The translations under genes were made by a program, and so were the position numbers. The notes under the pieces were generated by a model. That model worked only from the letters and a program-made list of their open reading frames with translations, was not told the origin of the DNA and made no database searches. Positions 26,520-35,501 of a DNA stretch of 57,769 bases are shown one piece after another (position 1 is the first letter of the stretch; each line of letters opens with the position of its first letter). The DNA comes from Acidovorax sp. CCYZU-2555 (GTDB lineage Bacteria > Pseudomonadota > Gammaproteobacteria > Burkholderiales > Burkholderiaceae_C): positions 1 to 57,769 of the forward strand of contig NZ_JAHCDD010000032.1 of assembly GCF_018413525.1 (NCBI RefSeq), written 5' to 3'.

Positions 26520-27875
26520 ATGTTTAAGAAAATTTTGGTGGCCAACCGGGGCGAAATCGCCCTGCGCATCCAGCGCGCCTGCCGCGAGCTGGGTGTCAAG
26601 GCCGTGATGGTGTACTCCGAAGCCGACCGCGACGCCAAGTACGTCAAGCTCGCCGACGAAGCCGTCTGCATAGGCCCCGCGCCTTCTCCGCTGAGCTATC
26701 TCAGCATGCCGGCCATCATTTCCGCGGCCGAAGTGACCGACGCCGAAGCGATCCACCCCGGCTACGGTTTCCTCAGCGAAAACGCTGACTTCGCCGAGCG
26801 CGTCGAGAAAAGCGGCTTCCAGTTCATCGGCCCTTCGCCCGAATCGATCCGCATCATGGGCGACAAGGTTTCGGCCAAGCAGGCAATGATCAAGGCCGGC
26901 GTGCCTTGCGTGCCCGGCTCCGATGGCGAACTGCCCGATGATCCGGTGCAGATCCGCCGCATCGCCAAGGCCGTGGGCTATCCCGTGATCATCAAGGCCG
27001 CAGGCGGCGGCGGTGGCCGCGGCATGCGCGTGGTGCATACCGAAGCCGCGCTGGTCAATGCCGTGCAGATGACCAAGGCCGAAGCCGCAGCGGCGTTCGG
27101 CAATCCTGCGGTGTACATGGAAAAGTACCTGCAGAACCCGCGCCATATCGAAATCCAGGTGCTGGCCGACAAGTTCAAGAACGCCGTCTATCTGGGCGAG
27201 CGCGACTGTTCCATGCAGCGCCGCCACCAGAAGGTGATCGAAGAGGCGCCCGCGCCCGGCATTCCACGTCGCCTGATCGAACGCATTGGCGAGCGCTGTG
27301 TCGCGGCCTGCAAGAAGATCGGCTACCGCGGTGCGGGCACGTTCGAGTTCCTGTTCGAAAACGGCGAGTTCTATTTCATTGAAATGAACACCCGCGTTCA
27401 GGTCGAGCACCCCGTGACCGAAATGATTTCGGGCGTTGACATCGTGAAGACGCAGATCATGGTCGCGGCCGACGAGAAGCTGCCGTTCACGCAGCGCCAG
27501 ATCGAGCTGCGCGGCCATGCGATCGAGTGCCGCATCAACGCCGAAGACGCGTACAAGTTCACGCCGTCTCCCGGCCGCATCACCACCTGGCATGCGCCGG
27601 GCGGCCCGGGCGTGCGCGTCGACTCGCACATCTACACGAACTACTTCGTGCCCCCGAACTACGACTCGATGATCGGCAAGCTGATCGTCCACGGCGACAC
27701 CCGCGAGCAGGCCCTGGCCCGCATGCGCACGGCGCTGCTGGAAACCGTGGTCGAAGGCATCAACACCAACATTCCCCTGCACAAGGATCTGATGGTCGAT
27801 GCCAAGTTCATGGAAGGCGGCACCAACATCCATTACCTGGAAGAGTGGCTGCAGCTGCGCAATCCCAAGCGATGA
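26520..27875 (+). CDS. accC: Biotin carboxylase subunit of acetyl-CoA carboxylase
   Basis: ATP-grasp enzyme carboxylating AccB-biotin in the cytoplasm. 451 residues, the standard length. Motifs: [49 protein letters not shown] (ATP-binding glycine loop), [38 protein letters not shown] and [18 protein letters not shown]. An intrinsic terminator follows, so read-through into prmA is probably partial. Confidence 0.98.
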   Translation: MFKKILVANRGEIALRIQRACRELGVKAVMVYSEADRDAKYVKLADEAVCIGPAPSPLSYLSMPAIISAAEVTDAEAIHPGYGFLSENADFAERVEKSGFQFIGPSPESIRIMGDKVSAKQAMIKAGVPCVPGSDGELPDDPVQIRRIAKAVGYPVIIKAAGGGGGRGMRVVHTEAALVNAVQMTKAEAAAAFGNPAVYMEKYLQNPRHIEIQVLADKFKNAVYLGERDCSMQRRHQKVIEEAPAPGIPRRLIERIGERCVAACKKIGYRGAGTFEFLFENGEFYFIEMNTRVQVEHPVTEMISGVDIVKTQIMVAADEKLPFTQRQIELRGHAIECRINAEDAYKFTPSPGRITTWHAPGGPGVRVDSHIYTNYFVPPNYDSMIGKLIVHGDTREQALARMRTALLETVVEGINTNIPLHKDLMVDAKFMEGGTNIHYLEEWLQLRNPKR

Positions 27876-27902
27876 GTCAGGCCGCAGGGCTGTGACCGCA
27901 CA

Positions 27903-27938
27903 TGCTGGCCTCTGGCGACGGAGGCCGGCATTTTCATT
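27903..27938 (+). terminator. Rho-independent terminator after accC
   Basis: TGCTGGCCTC / GAGGCCGGCA stem (one G-U pair) with loop TGGCGACG and TTTTCATTTTT tail, between accC and prmA. Confidence 0.75.
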
Positions 27939-27956
27939 TTTACAAGGAACGGCGTC

Positions 27957-28841
27957 ATGTTTGAACTGAGCCTGTTGTGCCCGGAAGACCGGGTGGAAAC
28001 CATCAGCGATGCGCTGGATGCGCTGGACGCACTGAGCGTGTCGGTCGAAGACGCCGATGCGCAGACCGAGGCCGAGCAAGCCCTGTTCGGCGAACCCGGC
28101 ATGCCGCCGCCCAAGGATGGCTGGCAGCGCAGCCGCGTGGTCGCGCTGTTTCCCACCGAGGAACTCGCGCAGGAAGCGCGCCAGCTGCTGAGCCTGCAGG
28201 ACTTCTTCGAAGGCTGCACGATATTGGGCGTCAACAACGTGCCCGAGCAGGACTGGGTGCGCCTGACGCAGTCGCAGTTCACGCCCGTGGACATCACGCC
28301 CGAGTTCTGGATCGTGCCGACCTGGCACGACATGCCCGCCCAGGCCAAGGTCAGCATCCGCCTCGACCCGGGTCTGGCGTTCGGCACCGGCACCCATCCC
28401 ACGACCCGCATGTGCCTGCGCTGGATCGCGCGCCAGCCCGCGGGCTCGCTGGGCCGCGTGCTCGACTACGGCTGCGGCTCGGGCATTCTCGCCATCGGCG
28501 CGGCCAAGTTCGGCGCGGTCGACATCGACGCGGTGGACATCGATACCGCAGCCGTCGATTCTACGCTGCTCAATGCCCAGGCCAATGAAGTGCAACTGTC
28601 CGCCGGCCTGCCCGACCAGGCACGCGGCGAATACGGCACGGTGCTGGCCAATATCCTGGCCTCGCCGCTGAAGGTGCTCGCGCCGCTGCTGTGCGCGCAT
28701 GTGGCCGCTGGCGGCAATCTGGTGCTCGCCGGTATCCTGGAGCGCCAGGCCGACGAACTCAAGGAAGCCTATGCGCCCTGGGTCAAGCTCGAAGTCGCGG
28801 ATGCCCAGGACGGCTGGATCCTGATGACCGCTTCGCGCTGA
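27957..28841 (+). CDS. prmA: Ribosomal protein L11 methyltransferase PrmA
   Basis: Class I SAM methyltransferase that trimethylates ribosomal protein L11. 294 residues, normal length. The N-terminal substrate domain starts MFELSLLCPEDRVETISDAL; RLDPGLAFGTGTHPTTRMC is the PrmA signature, SAM loop DYGCGSGILAIGAAKFGA, and VLANILASPLKVL the NPPY-like region. Good AAGGAA ribosome site. The neighbouring accBC upstream and a DUF3426 gene downstream are a familiar beta-proteobacterial arrangement. Confidence 0.96.
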   Translation: MFELSLLCPEDRVETISDALDALDALSVSVEDADAQTEAEQALFGEPGMPPPKDGWQRSRVVALFPTEELAQEARQLLSLQDFFEGCTILGVNNVPEQDWVRLTQSQFTPVDITPEFWIVPTWHDMPAQAKVSIRLDPGLAFGTGTHPTTRMCLRWIARQPAGSLGRVLDYGCGSGILAIGAAKFGAVDIDAVDIDTAAVDSTLLNAQANEVQLSAGLPDQARGEYGTVLANILASPLKVLAPLLCAHVAAGGNLVLAGILERQADELKEAYAPWVKLEVADAQDGWILMTASR

Positions 28842-28882
28842 GCCTTGCGCCCCGGTCGCCCCACTTTTGACAGGAACTGCCG

Positions 28883-29998
28883 ATGAGCCAGACCACGCGC
28901 TGCCCTTCTTGTGGAACGAAGTTCAAGGTGGTGGCCGACCAGTTGCGCATCTCAGAGGGCTGGGTGCGCTGCGGCCAGTGCGAGCAGGTCTTCGATGCCA
29001 CGCTGACGCTGGAGTCGCCGGGCATGGCTGCTGCGGCGCCCGTCGCTGCGGCGCCCGTCGCGGCGGCGCCGGTCGCACCGTCTGACGCGGCTGCGGGCTA
29101 TGCGCTGCCCACCGCGGTCGAAGACGACGACGACCTGCCGCTGGACGCTGCGCCCATGCGCGCCGCGTCCGAGCCCCAGTCCTGGCCGGAGCTGACTGCC
29201 GAGCCCGAGCCTGAACCCGAACCCGAACCCGAACCCGAACCCGAAATTCCCCCGGTCCGCGAGAGCGCGCCCGAAAAACGCTCCGATCCGGACTTCGATT
29301 CCGCGGCGCAAGATTTCGCCGCGCGGGAGATCGGCGCGCGGGAGATCGGCGCGCAGCCCGCATCCGAGCCCGAACTGCCGCCGGATTCCGAACTGGAACC
29401 CGAACCGCAGTCTGAGCGTGAGCCCGACGCCGCCGAGACCGCTGCCGCCGATCCGTTCGCGCTGCCGCAACTGCCCGAGGCCGAGCCCGGCTTCGTGCGC
29501 GCCGCGCGGCGCAAGGCGTTCTGGCATGCCCCGGGCGTGCGGCTGGCGCTGGTGTTGGGCAGTACCGTGCTGCTGTTCGGTCTGGCGCTGCAAATCGCGC
29601 AGCAGGAGCGCAATGCGCTGGCCGCCTGGCAGCCGTCGCTGCGTCCCGCACTGCAAGGCCTGTGCACGCTGACCGGCTGCACGCTGTCGGCGCGCCAGGA
29701 CATCAGCCAGGTGGTGATCGCCAGCTCGGCCTTCACGCGCAGCGCGCAGGCCGACAATTACCTGCTGAGCCTGACCATAGAAAACCAGGCCGGCACCGAA
29801 CTCGCCATGCCTGCCGTGGAACTCACGCTGACCGATCTGCAGGACCAACCGGTGCTGCGCCGTGTGCTGCTGCCCGCCGACCTGCAGGCACCGGCGACGC
29901 TGGGCGCGCAGTCCGAATGGAGTGTGCGCATTCCGCTGGCCGTAGCCGCCACGCCCACGCGCATCGCGGGTTATCGTGCTCTTGTCTTTTATCCCTGA
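28883..29998 (+). CDS. MJ0042-type zinc-ribbon, DUF3426 membrane protein
   Basis: 371 residues in three parts. N-terminal zinc ribbon: RCPSCGTKFKVVADQLR and VRCGQCEQVFDATLTL (CxxC...CxxC, residues 7-36). Middle (about 50-205): disordered, Ala/Glu/Pro-rich, including a run of alternating Glu-Pro near residues 108-122 and a doubled ARE-IGARE-IGAQ stretch. Then one membrane segment (about residues 215-233, LALVLGSTVLLFGLALQ) and a DUF3426 C-terminal domain with TGCTLSARQDISQVVIASS. Topology suggests a cytoplasmic zinc ribbon and periplasmic DUF3426. Function unknown. Confidence 0.85.
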   Translation: MSQTTRCPSCGTKFKVVADQLRISEGWVRCGQCEQVFDATLTLESPGMAAAAPVAAAPVAAAPVAPSDAAAGYALPTAVEDDDDLPLDAAPMRAASEPQSWPELTAEPEPEPEPEPEPEPEIPPVRESAPEKRSDPDFDSAAQDFAAREIGAREIGAQPASEPELPPDSELEPEPQSEREPDAAETAAADPFALPQLPEAEPGFVRAARRKAFWHAPGVRLALVLGSTVLLFGLALQIAQQERNALAAWQPSLRPALQGLCTLTGCTLSARQDISQVVIASSAFTRSAQADNYLLSLTIENQAGTELAMPAVELTLTDLQDQPVLRRVLLPADLQAPATLGAQSEWSVRIPLAVAATPTRIAGYRALVFYP

Positions 29999-30019
29999 TC
30001 TTTGGAAAACTCACCGACC

Positions 30020-30916
30020 ATGGCCGCCCTCATTTGTGGATCCCTCGCGTTTGACACCATCATGACCTTCGAGGGTCGTTTCGCGGACCAGATCCTGCCC
30101 GATCAGCTGCATATTCTCAATGTGTCGTTCCTGGTGCCCACGCTGCGCCGCGACTTCGGCGGCTGCGCGGGCAACATCGCCTACAGCCTGAAGCTGCTGG
30201 GCGGCGAGCCGCTGCCGATGGCGATGCTCGGCAGCGACGGCGCGAGCTACCTGGAGCACATGCGCGAGCAGGGCATCTCGACGCGCCATGTGGGCGAGAG
30301 CGGCGAGATCTACACGGCCCAGGCCATGATCATGACCGACAAGGACAACAACCAGATCACGGCCTTCCACCCCGGCGCGATGTCGCATGCCCACCTGCTG
30401 CAGATCACGGCCGAGACGCGCGCCGCCGTGGGCATCGTCGCGCCCGACGGCCGTGACGCCATGATCCAGCATGCACGCCAGTTCAAGGAAGCGGGCATTC
30501 CTTTCGTCTTCGATCCGGGCCAGGGCCTGCCGATGTTCAACGGCGACGAACTCAAGGTCTTCATCGAACAGGCCGACTGGATCGCCGTCAACGACTACGA
30601 AGCCAAGGTGCTTTGCGACCGCACGGGAATGGACCTGGCGACGTTGTCGCAGCAGGTGAAGGGCCTGGTCGTGACGCTGGGCGCCGACGGCTGCGAAGTC
30701 TGGGAGCAGGGCGAGAAGACGCTGGTCGCGCCGGTCGTGCCCAAGCAGGTCGTCGATCCCACGGGCTGCGGCGACGCCTGGCGCGGCGCGCTGCTGTTCG
30801 GCCTCGAAAAAGGCTGGTCGCTGGTGCGCTGCGCCGAGCTGGGCAACCGCGTGGGCGCGCTGAAGATCGCGAGCAAGGGCCCGCAAAACTACCTGCTCGA
30901 TTTCGCGGTGGAATAA
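30020..30916 (+). CDS. PfkB-family carbohydrate/nucleoside kinase
   Basis: 298 residues, ribokinase fold, cytoplasmic. N-terminal ICGSLAFDTIMTFEG, substrate/lid region FGGCAGNIAYSLKLLGGEPL, and the C-terminal anion-hole motif VVDPTGCGDAWRGALLFGLE with the catalytic Asp in GCGD. The AGNIAYSLKLLG pattern is closest to adenosine kinase-like members of the family. Substrate not provable. Located 21 nt after the DUF3426 gene; likely same operon. Confidence 0.88.
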   Translation: MAALICGSLAFDTIMTFEGRFADQILPDQLHILNVSFLVPTLRRDFGGCAGNIAYSLKLLGGEPLPMAMLGSDGASYLEHMREQGISTRHVGESGEIYTAQAMIMTDKDNNQITAFHPGAMSHAHLLQITAETRAAVGIVAPDGRDAMIQHARQFKEAGIPFVFDPGQGLPMFNGDELKVFIEQADWIAVNDYEAKVLCDRTGMDLATLSQQVKGLVVTLGADGCEVWEQGEKTLVAPVVPKQVVDPTGCGDAWRGALLFGLEKGWSLVRCAELGNRVGALKIASKGPQNYLLDFAVE

Positions 30917-30983
30917 GCCACGCGTGCGGTCATGGGCGCGTCATGCGTCCATGGCGCAATAGGCCTTTTGAACCTGGACGACC

Positions 30984-31982
30984 ATGGATTCCGTTTCACA
31001 GATCGCGCTGGGTTCGGCGCTGGCGATTGCCACCCTCGGGCGCCGCACGGCCGTCTGGAAAGCCGCATTGTGGGGCGCCGTGGCCGGCACCTTGCCCGAT
31101 CTCGATGTGCTCATCGACCACGGCAATGCGCTGGCCAACATGGTCAACCACCGCGGCAACAGCCATTCATTGCTCTATCTGTTCCTGCTCGCGCCGCTGC
31201 TGGGCTGGGGCATAGCGCGGCTGCACGGCGAAGGCGCGCATTGGCGCCGCTGGTGGCTGGCGATGGCGCTGGTACTGGTCACCCATCCGATCCTGGACTG
31301 GTTCACGATCTACGGCACCCAGTTGCTGCGGCCGTTCAGCACCGAGGCCTATGGGCTGGGCAGCGTGTTTGTGATCGATCCGCTCTATACGTTGCCGCTA
31401 CTGATCGGCGTCGGCATCGCGCTGTGCCGCAAGTCGTTTGCGGGTCTGCGCGCGAACCAGATCGGCCTGGCGCTCAGCAGCCTTTATCTGGCCTGGGGCG
31501 TGCTGGCGCAGCAGCATGTCATTGGCATCGCCCAGGCCTGCCTGGCGGCGCAGCGTATTGCGGCGCAGCAGCTGTTGGTCACACCCACGCCGCTCAACAC
31601 GCTGCTGTGGCGTGTCGTCGCGCTGGACGACACGCACTACTGGGAAGGCTATTACTCGGTGTTCGATACAGACCGCGAGATGACATGGACGCGCCACGAT
31701 CGCGGCACGGATCTGCAGGCGCAGCACCTACCGCAGGCGCCAGCGATCGCGCAACTGGCGCGATTTGCCGATGGCTTCGTCAAGCTCGAGCAGCAGGGCG
31801 ATGCGCTTTATCTCAGCGATCTGCGCATGGGAAGCGAAGGCCGCTACAGTTTTCGCTTCCGGCTGGGCAGTCTGGCAGAGATTGCCGCGGGCCAGGCCGG
31901 TGCCGAGCAGCAAGCCCTGGATTTTCCGGTGCGCGAAGCCCTGGTCGAGCTATGGCACCGTATCTGGCACAAGCCGGGCTGA
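30984..31982 (+). CDS. DUF457 (YbcI/YdjM-like) membrane-bound metal-dependent hydrolase
   Basis: 332 residues. Membrane segments in the first 200 residues, with His/Asp motifs of the family: DSVSQIALGSALAIATLG, GAVAGTLPDLDVLIDHGN, NHRGNSHSLLYLFLLAPLLG and THPILDWFTIYGTQLLRPF. The C-terminal third is soluble. The family is named for conserved metal-ligand-like residues, but its activity is hardly known. Convergent with the orphan gene that ends 38 nt downstream. Confidence 0.85.
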   Translation: MDSVSQIALGSALAIATLGRRTAVWKAALWGAVAGTLPDLDVLIDHGNALANMVNHRGNSHSLLYLFLLAPLLGWGIARLHGEGAHWRRWWLAMALVLVTHPILDWFTIYGTQLLRPFSTEAYGLGSVFVIDPLYTLPLLIGVGIALCRKSFAGLRANQIGLALSSLYLAWGVLAQQHVIGIAQACLAAQRIAAQQLLVTPTPLNTLLWRVVALDDTHYWEGYYSVFDTDREMTWTRHDRGTDLQAQHLPQAPAIAQLARFADGFVKLEQQGDALYLSDLRMGSEGRYSFRFRLGSLAEIAAGQAGAEQQALDFPVREALVELWHRIWHKPG

Positions 31983-32020
31983 GGCCGTGCAAGACGCATG
32001 CGCCGCTTCGCTGGCGGTAA

Positions 32021-32755
32021 TTACGACAAATGGTCAGGTGATGGAGAGTGCGCGCCAACGATCGCTGGAATGAATTCCTGCGTCTCTGCCCCGTTGCTGT
32101 CCTCGGCATTGCTGTCGTCGTTGCGGTTGTCGTCGCCCTGGCTGACAGCATTCAAATCTTCATTTTCCTGTTCCTCTTCAGGACGGTATTCGTCGGGCGT
32201 GGTGAGTGTGTTCAGCACCACCTCTGCCGGCTGATCCAGATCGGCACCGATCGCTGCTTTGGCTGATTCCGTGGGGTGCTGCGCATTGTCCTGTTGTTCG
32301 CGGGCATCGCCATCGCCGTCAGAGGGTCGGCATTCAGCGGGATTGACTTGCTCGCTGCTGGTTGTTTCAAGGGGGCCGCTTTTCGCGGTTGGCGGATTTT
32401 CGGTTCCGGCTTCTGGTTGCTGAGCCTGATCCGATAGTTGCTGTTCCTGCTCGGTTGCAACCTGCCTCAGCTGGCTCTCCAGCTCTTGCTGGCGCTTCGA
32501 CAGGTGGTCCAGTTGATAGGGCAGCCAGGTGTGCTGCACATAATCCAGGGCGCTCAGCGCCGAGAGGCCATGCTCCTGCTGCGCTTGCCGCATAAGCTGC
32601 AACAGATAGGGAAAATACTCACGCAGGTGGTTCAGCGTGTACATCAAATCTGGCTGTTTACGTAAAAACGCCATGTATTGCACGCCGTGCTCCAGCTTAG
32701 GGATCAGAGTCTGAACTGCCGATAAATCCTGCTCTATTTCTGCTGTGGTTGGCAT
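32021..32755 (-). CDS. Orphan protein with coiled coil and acidic disordered tail (unknown)
   Basis: 244 residues that I do not recognise. The N-terminal 1-75 is helical with many aromatic and leucine residues (HGVQYMAFLRKQPDLMYTL, LREYFPYLLQLMRQAQQEHG). Residues about 78-110 look like a coiled coil (LSKRQQELESQLRQVATEQ). Residues 110-244 are Gln/Glu/Asp/Asn/Ser/Pro-rich and probably disordered. No signal or membrane segment. Base composition is visibly less GC-rich than its neighbours, and codons such as ATT, TTG and AAT are common, which suggests horizontal acquisition. SD AAGGA lies 10 nt before the ATG. Confidence 0.7.
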   Translation of the reverse strand: MPTTAEIEQDLSAVQTLIPKLEHGVQYMAFLRKQPDLMYTLNHLREYFPYLLQLMRQAQQEHGLSALSALDYVQHTWLPYQLDHLSKRQQELESQLRQVATEQEQQLSDQAQQPEAGTENPPTAKSGPLETTSSEQVNPAECRPSDGDGDAREQQDNAQHPTESAKAAIGADLDQPAEVVLNTLTTPDEYRPEEEQENEDLNAVSQGDDNRNDDSNAEDSNGAETQEFIPAIVGAHSPSPDHLS

Positions 32756-32785
32756 AAGTTTTGGATCCTTGAATGAAAAGCTGAT

Positions 32786-32813
32786 TGTATAGTAAATAGC
32801 TATTTATCATCAA
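32786..32813 (-). promoter_or_regulatory. Candidate promoter with palindromic operator for the orphan gene
   Basis: On the minus strand, TTGATG (32808-32813) and TATACA (32786-32791) are separated by 16 nt. The spacer holds the perfect palindrome TAAATAGCTATTTA (32793-32806). A repressor bound there would block polymerase. The whole patch is AT-rich in a GC-rich genome. Confidence 0.5.
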
Positions 32814-32856
32814 TCATTGAAAGATTCCAACTATCGTGCTGTGAATTTTGCCGCTT

Positions 32857-32916
32857 CGGCGGCAGACGTTTGTGCCTATGGGGGCGTGGCAGGTGCGGCG
32901 TTACGGCGGCAGACGT
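32857..32916. repeat. Pair of 13-bp direct repeats
   Basis: CGGCGGCAGACGT occurs at 32857-32869 and again at 32904-32916 (47-nt period), between the orphan gene and the carboxymuconolactone-decarboxylase-like gene. The first copy is the right half of a small hairpin (GCCGCTTCGGCGGC). Confidence 0.6.
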
Positions 32917-32925
32917 GGAGATTTC

Positions 32926-33444
32926 TCAATGCCCGATCTCGAACGCGCAGAGAAATCGGGAAACCATGTTGTAGGCACCAATGGTCGCCACCAGATCGAC
33001 CTGGGCGCGGGCATCGAAATGCGTGCGCACCTGGGCGAACAGTGCGTCGGAGACGACGATGCTGCGCGTCATCGCATCGGTAAGCTGCAGGGCCATGCGT
33101 TCGGCCGCGGTCCATGGGGCGTCTGTCGCCAGCGTTTCGCTGCGTAGGGCTTCGATGGCTGCGGCGCTCTGGCCGGCGCGCTCGGCATGCGGCACATGGG
33201 CCTCGAACTCGTAGGGAGCGTTGTTGAGCACGGCGACACGCAGGATCACCAGCTCGCGCAGTCCCGCGTCCAGGCTGTTGCGGTTGCGCACGGCCGACAG
33301 CATCTGCTCCCAGCCATGGGCCATGGCCGGGCTGTTGAGCAGCACCTGGTACAGCGGTGAGATGCGGCCGCGCTCGGCAATGATCTGCGCTTCTTGCGCA
33401 GCGAGTTCGGGGCGCGTGCCGGGAAGAATGGGGGAGAGTCTCAT
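32926..33444 (-). CDS. Carboxymuconolactone decarboxylase-like (AhpD-fold) protein
   Basis: 172 residues, cytoplasmic, all-helical. RISPLYQVLLNSPAMAHGW and LRELVILRVAVLNNAPYEF, EAHVPHAERAG are the family blocks. There is no CxxC, so it is not an AhpD-type peroxidase; the E...H pattern (PYEFEAHVPHA) is as in gamma-carboxymuconolactone decarboxylase relatives. Last gene of the minus-strand catabolic cluster, 101 nt after the Bug gene. Start ATG chosen (MRLSPILPG); the frame is open further upstream but without family similarity. Confidence 0.85.
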   Translation of the reverse strand: MRLSPILPGTRPELAAQEAQIIAERGRISPLYQVLLNSPAMAHGWEQMLSAVRNRNSLDAGLRELVILRVAVLNNAPYEFEAHVPHAERAGQSAAAIEALRSETLATDAPWTAAERMALQLTDAMTRSIVVSDALFAQVRTHFDARAQVDLVATIGAYNMVSRFLCAFEIGH

Positions 33445-33545
33445 GAAGCAACGATCTGCGGCAGGCGAAAGGGAAAACCATGTGGCTGCCCGCGGCCTGC
33501 CGGCGCGGGTGAACGGGCGCGCCACACGGCGCGGTCGGTTGGCTA

Positions 33546-34547
33546 TCAGTCGGCGCGGATGCCGGCCTTGGCCACGATGTCTTTCCAGCGGTTCTGTTCG
33601 GCCTGGATGAAGGCCGCGAACTGCGCGGGCGTTTCGCCGCCGGCCACGGCATCTTCCTCCTTGAAGCGCGCCACCACGTCGGGCGACTTGAGGGCGGTCA
33701 CGCAGGCTTCCTGCAGGCGCTGTACGACTTCGGGCGGCGTGCCCGCGGGTGCGAGCATGCCGTACCACTGTACCGACTCGAAGCCCGGGTAGCCCGATTC
33801 GGCCACGGTGGGCATGTCGGGCAGCGAGGGCAGGCGCTGCTTGGTGCCGGTCGCGATACCGCGCAGCGAACCTTTCTTGATGTGCTTGGCCAGCGCTGGC
33901 GTGCCGGCCGAGAACAGGTGAATGCGCCCGGCCAGAAGGTCGTTGAGCGCCGGGCCGGTGCCGCGGTAGGGAATGTGCGTGGCCTTGAGGCCCGTGGTCA
34001 GCTTGAGGTATTCAATGGCGAGATGGCCGGCGCTCGCATTGCCGGCCGAAGCGTAGTTCAGCATCGTCGGGTTCTGCTTGCTGTATTCGATCAGTTCCTT
34101 GAGGCTCTTGGCGGGCACGCTGGGGTGAGTCACGAACAGGCTGGGCACCTTGACGAACAGCGTCACCGGCACGAAGTCCTTGTTCACGTCGTAGCCCGGG
34201 TTGCTGTAGATGAACGGGTTCACGGCCATGGAGCCGACATGGGCCTGGATCAGCGTATAGCCATCGGCTGGCGAGCGCGCGACGTCGAGCATGGCCGGCA
34301 CGCCGCCGCCGCCGGCCTTGTTCTCGACCATCACCGTGGTGCCGAAAATGCGCGTCAGTTCATGCGCCACCGTTCGACCGACGATGTCGGAGGTGCCGCC
34401 GGGCACGAACGGCACGATGAACTTGACGGTGCGGCCCTTGGAAGGCCAGTTCGGGTTCTGGGCGTGAACAATGGTCGCGGGCAGGGCGCAGGCCAGGCCC
34501 GCGCCCAGCAGGCTGCGGCGGTTCAGGGATGGAAGGGAATGGCTCAT
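33546..34547 (-). CDS. Bug/TctC-family periplasmic solute-binding protein
   Basis: 333 residues. The signal sequence contains two arginines before the hydrophobic core (SLNRRSLLGAGLACALPAT), possibly a Tat signal, with cleavage after VHA. Mature domain motifs: FIVPFVPGGTSDIVGRTVA, VENKAGGGGVPAML, HVGSMAVNPF, NYASAGNASAGHLAIEYL, HIPYRGTGPALNDLLAGRI. Binds a small carboxylate or amide for a tripartite tricarboxylate transporter. No TctA or TctB gene is nearby, typical of the expanded orphan Bug genes of Comamonadaceae. Context implies its ligand is the substrate of the SDR/amidohydrolase pair. Confidence 0.93.
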   Translation of the reverse strand: MSHSLPSLNRRSLLGAGLACALPATIVHAQNPNWPSKGRTVKFIVPFVPGGTSDIVGRTVAHELTRIFGTTVMVENKAGGGGVPAMLDVARSPADGYTLIQAHVGSMAVNPFIYSNPGYDVNKDFVPVTLFVKVPSLFVTHPSVPAKSLKELIEYSKQNPTMLNYASAGNASAGHLAIEYLKLTTGLKATHIPYRGTGPALNDLLAGRIHLFSAGTPALAKHIKKGSLRGIATGTKQRLPSLPDMPTVAESGYPGFESVQWYGMLAPAGTPPEVVQRLQEACVTALKSPDVVARFKEEDAVAGGETPAQFAAFIQAEQNRWKDIVAKAGIRAD

Positions 34548-34670
34548 GGTGTCTCCTTGATTTGTTGTATGAGCATGAAGAAAGGGGTGGGGTCGGCTTT
34601 TCGGACGTGCGAATTCCCCCAGACCCGTTTTGCGGCGGGCCCGTTCGCGGGCGTCAAAGCGGGTGGCGGT

Positions 34671-35501
34671 TCAGTCGCAGCGCACGGACATGCCGCCGTC
34701 GACGATGATTTCGGTGCCGGTCACGAACCGGGATTCATCGCTGGCCAGGTACAGCGCGGCATTCGCGGTATCGCGGCCGTCGCCCATGAAGGGCAGGGGA
34801 ATGCGCGACTGGCGCTGCTCAAGCAGTGCCTGCACATCGCCGCCCGCGCGCTGGCCGGCCAGGCGGATTTCCACCATCGGCGTATGCAGCTGGCCGGGCA
34901 CCACGGTGTTCACGCGTATCGACTGCTTGGCGTATTGCACGGCCAGCACGCGCGACAGCTGGATCACGCCGGCCTTGGTCGCGGCATAGGCGATCTGCGC
35001 CGAGCCCGTCCAGCGTATGCCCGAAGTCGAGGCGATGTTGATGATGTTGCCGCTGCCCTGGGCCAGCATCAGGGGCAGCGCATGTTTGCAGGTCAGGAAC
35101 ACGCTCTTGAGGTTGTGGTCGACCTGGGCGTCCCAGACTTCCTCGCTCATTTCGACGGGCCCGCCCTTGGCCGAGCCGCCTACGTTGTTGACCAGTACAT
35201 CGAGCCGGCCGAAACGTTCGTGGCAGGCGCTGATCGCCTGCTCGATCGAGGCGCTGCTGGTGACATCGCAGGTGCCGGCGACGAAGCTGCCGCCGATCTG
35301 TTCGATCATGGCGCGGGTCTCGACCAGGCGTTCGGCGTCGCGGTCGACGCCATAGACGTTGGCGCCCTCCTGCGCAAAGCGCAGCGCCATCGCGCGGCCG
35401 TTGCCCCAGCCCGGGCCGACCGAGCCGGCGCCGGTGATGAAGACAGTCTTGCCCGCGAGGCGGCCCTGCGGGTTCATGGGAGTGGAGGTGTCGAAGGTCA
35501 T
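34671..35501 (-). CDS. Short-chain dehydrogenase/reductase (SDR)
   Basis: 276 residues, classical SDR. Cofactor loop FITGAGSVGPGWGNGRAMA (an extended glycine-rich loop with an extra GPGWG), DVTSSASIEQ, NNVGGSAKGG, catalytic IASTSGIRW and YAATKAGV, and the C-terminal ASDESRFVTGTEIIVDGGM. An Asp after beta-2 (VYGVDRDAER) suggests NAD(H) preference. Start overlaps the amidohydrolase stop by 4 nt (ATGA), so the two are translationally coupled and probably act on one substrate, which is unknown. Confidence 0.92.
   Translation of the reverse strand: MTFDTSTPMNPQGRLAGKTVFITGAGSVGPGWGNGRAMALRFAQEGANVYGVDRDAERLVETRAMIEQIGGSFVAGTCDVTSSASIEQAISACHERFGRLDVLVNNVGGSAKGGPVEMSEEVWDAQVDHNLKSVFLTCKHALPLMLAQGSGNIINIASTSGIRWTGSAQIAYAATKAGVIQLSRVLAVQYAKQSIRVNTVVPGQLHTPMVEIRLAGQRAGGDVQALLEQRQSRIPLPFMGDGRDTANAALYLASDESRFVTGTEIIVDGGMSVRCD

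Noticed and set aside
32946..33768. Longer version of the carboxymuconolactone-decarboxylase-like gene starting at 33768
   Set aside because: The extra N-terminus is Arg/Gly-rich, overlaps the Bug gene antisense-like in another frame, and lacks family similarity; the ATG at 33444 fits the domain.
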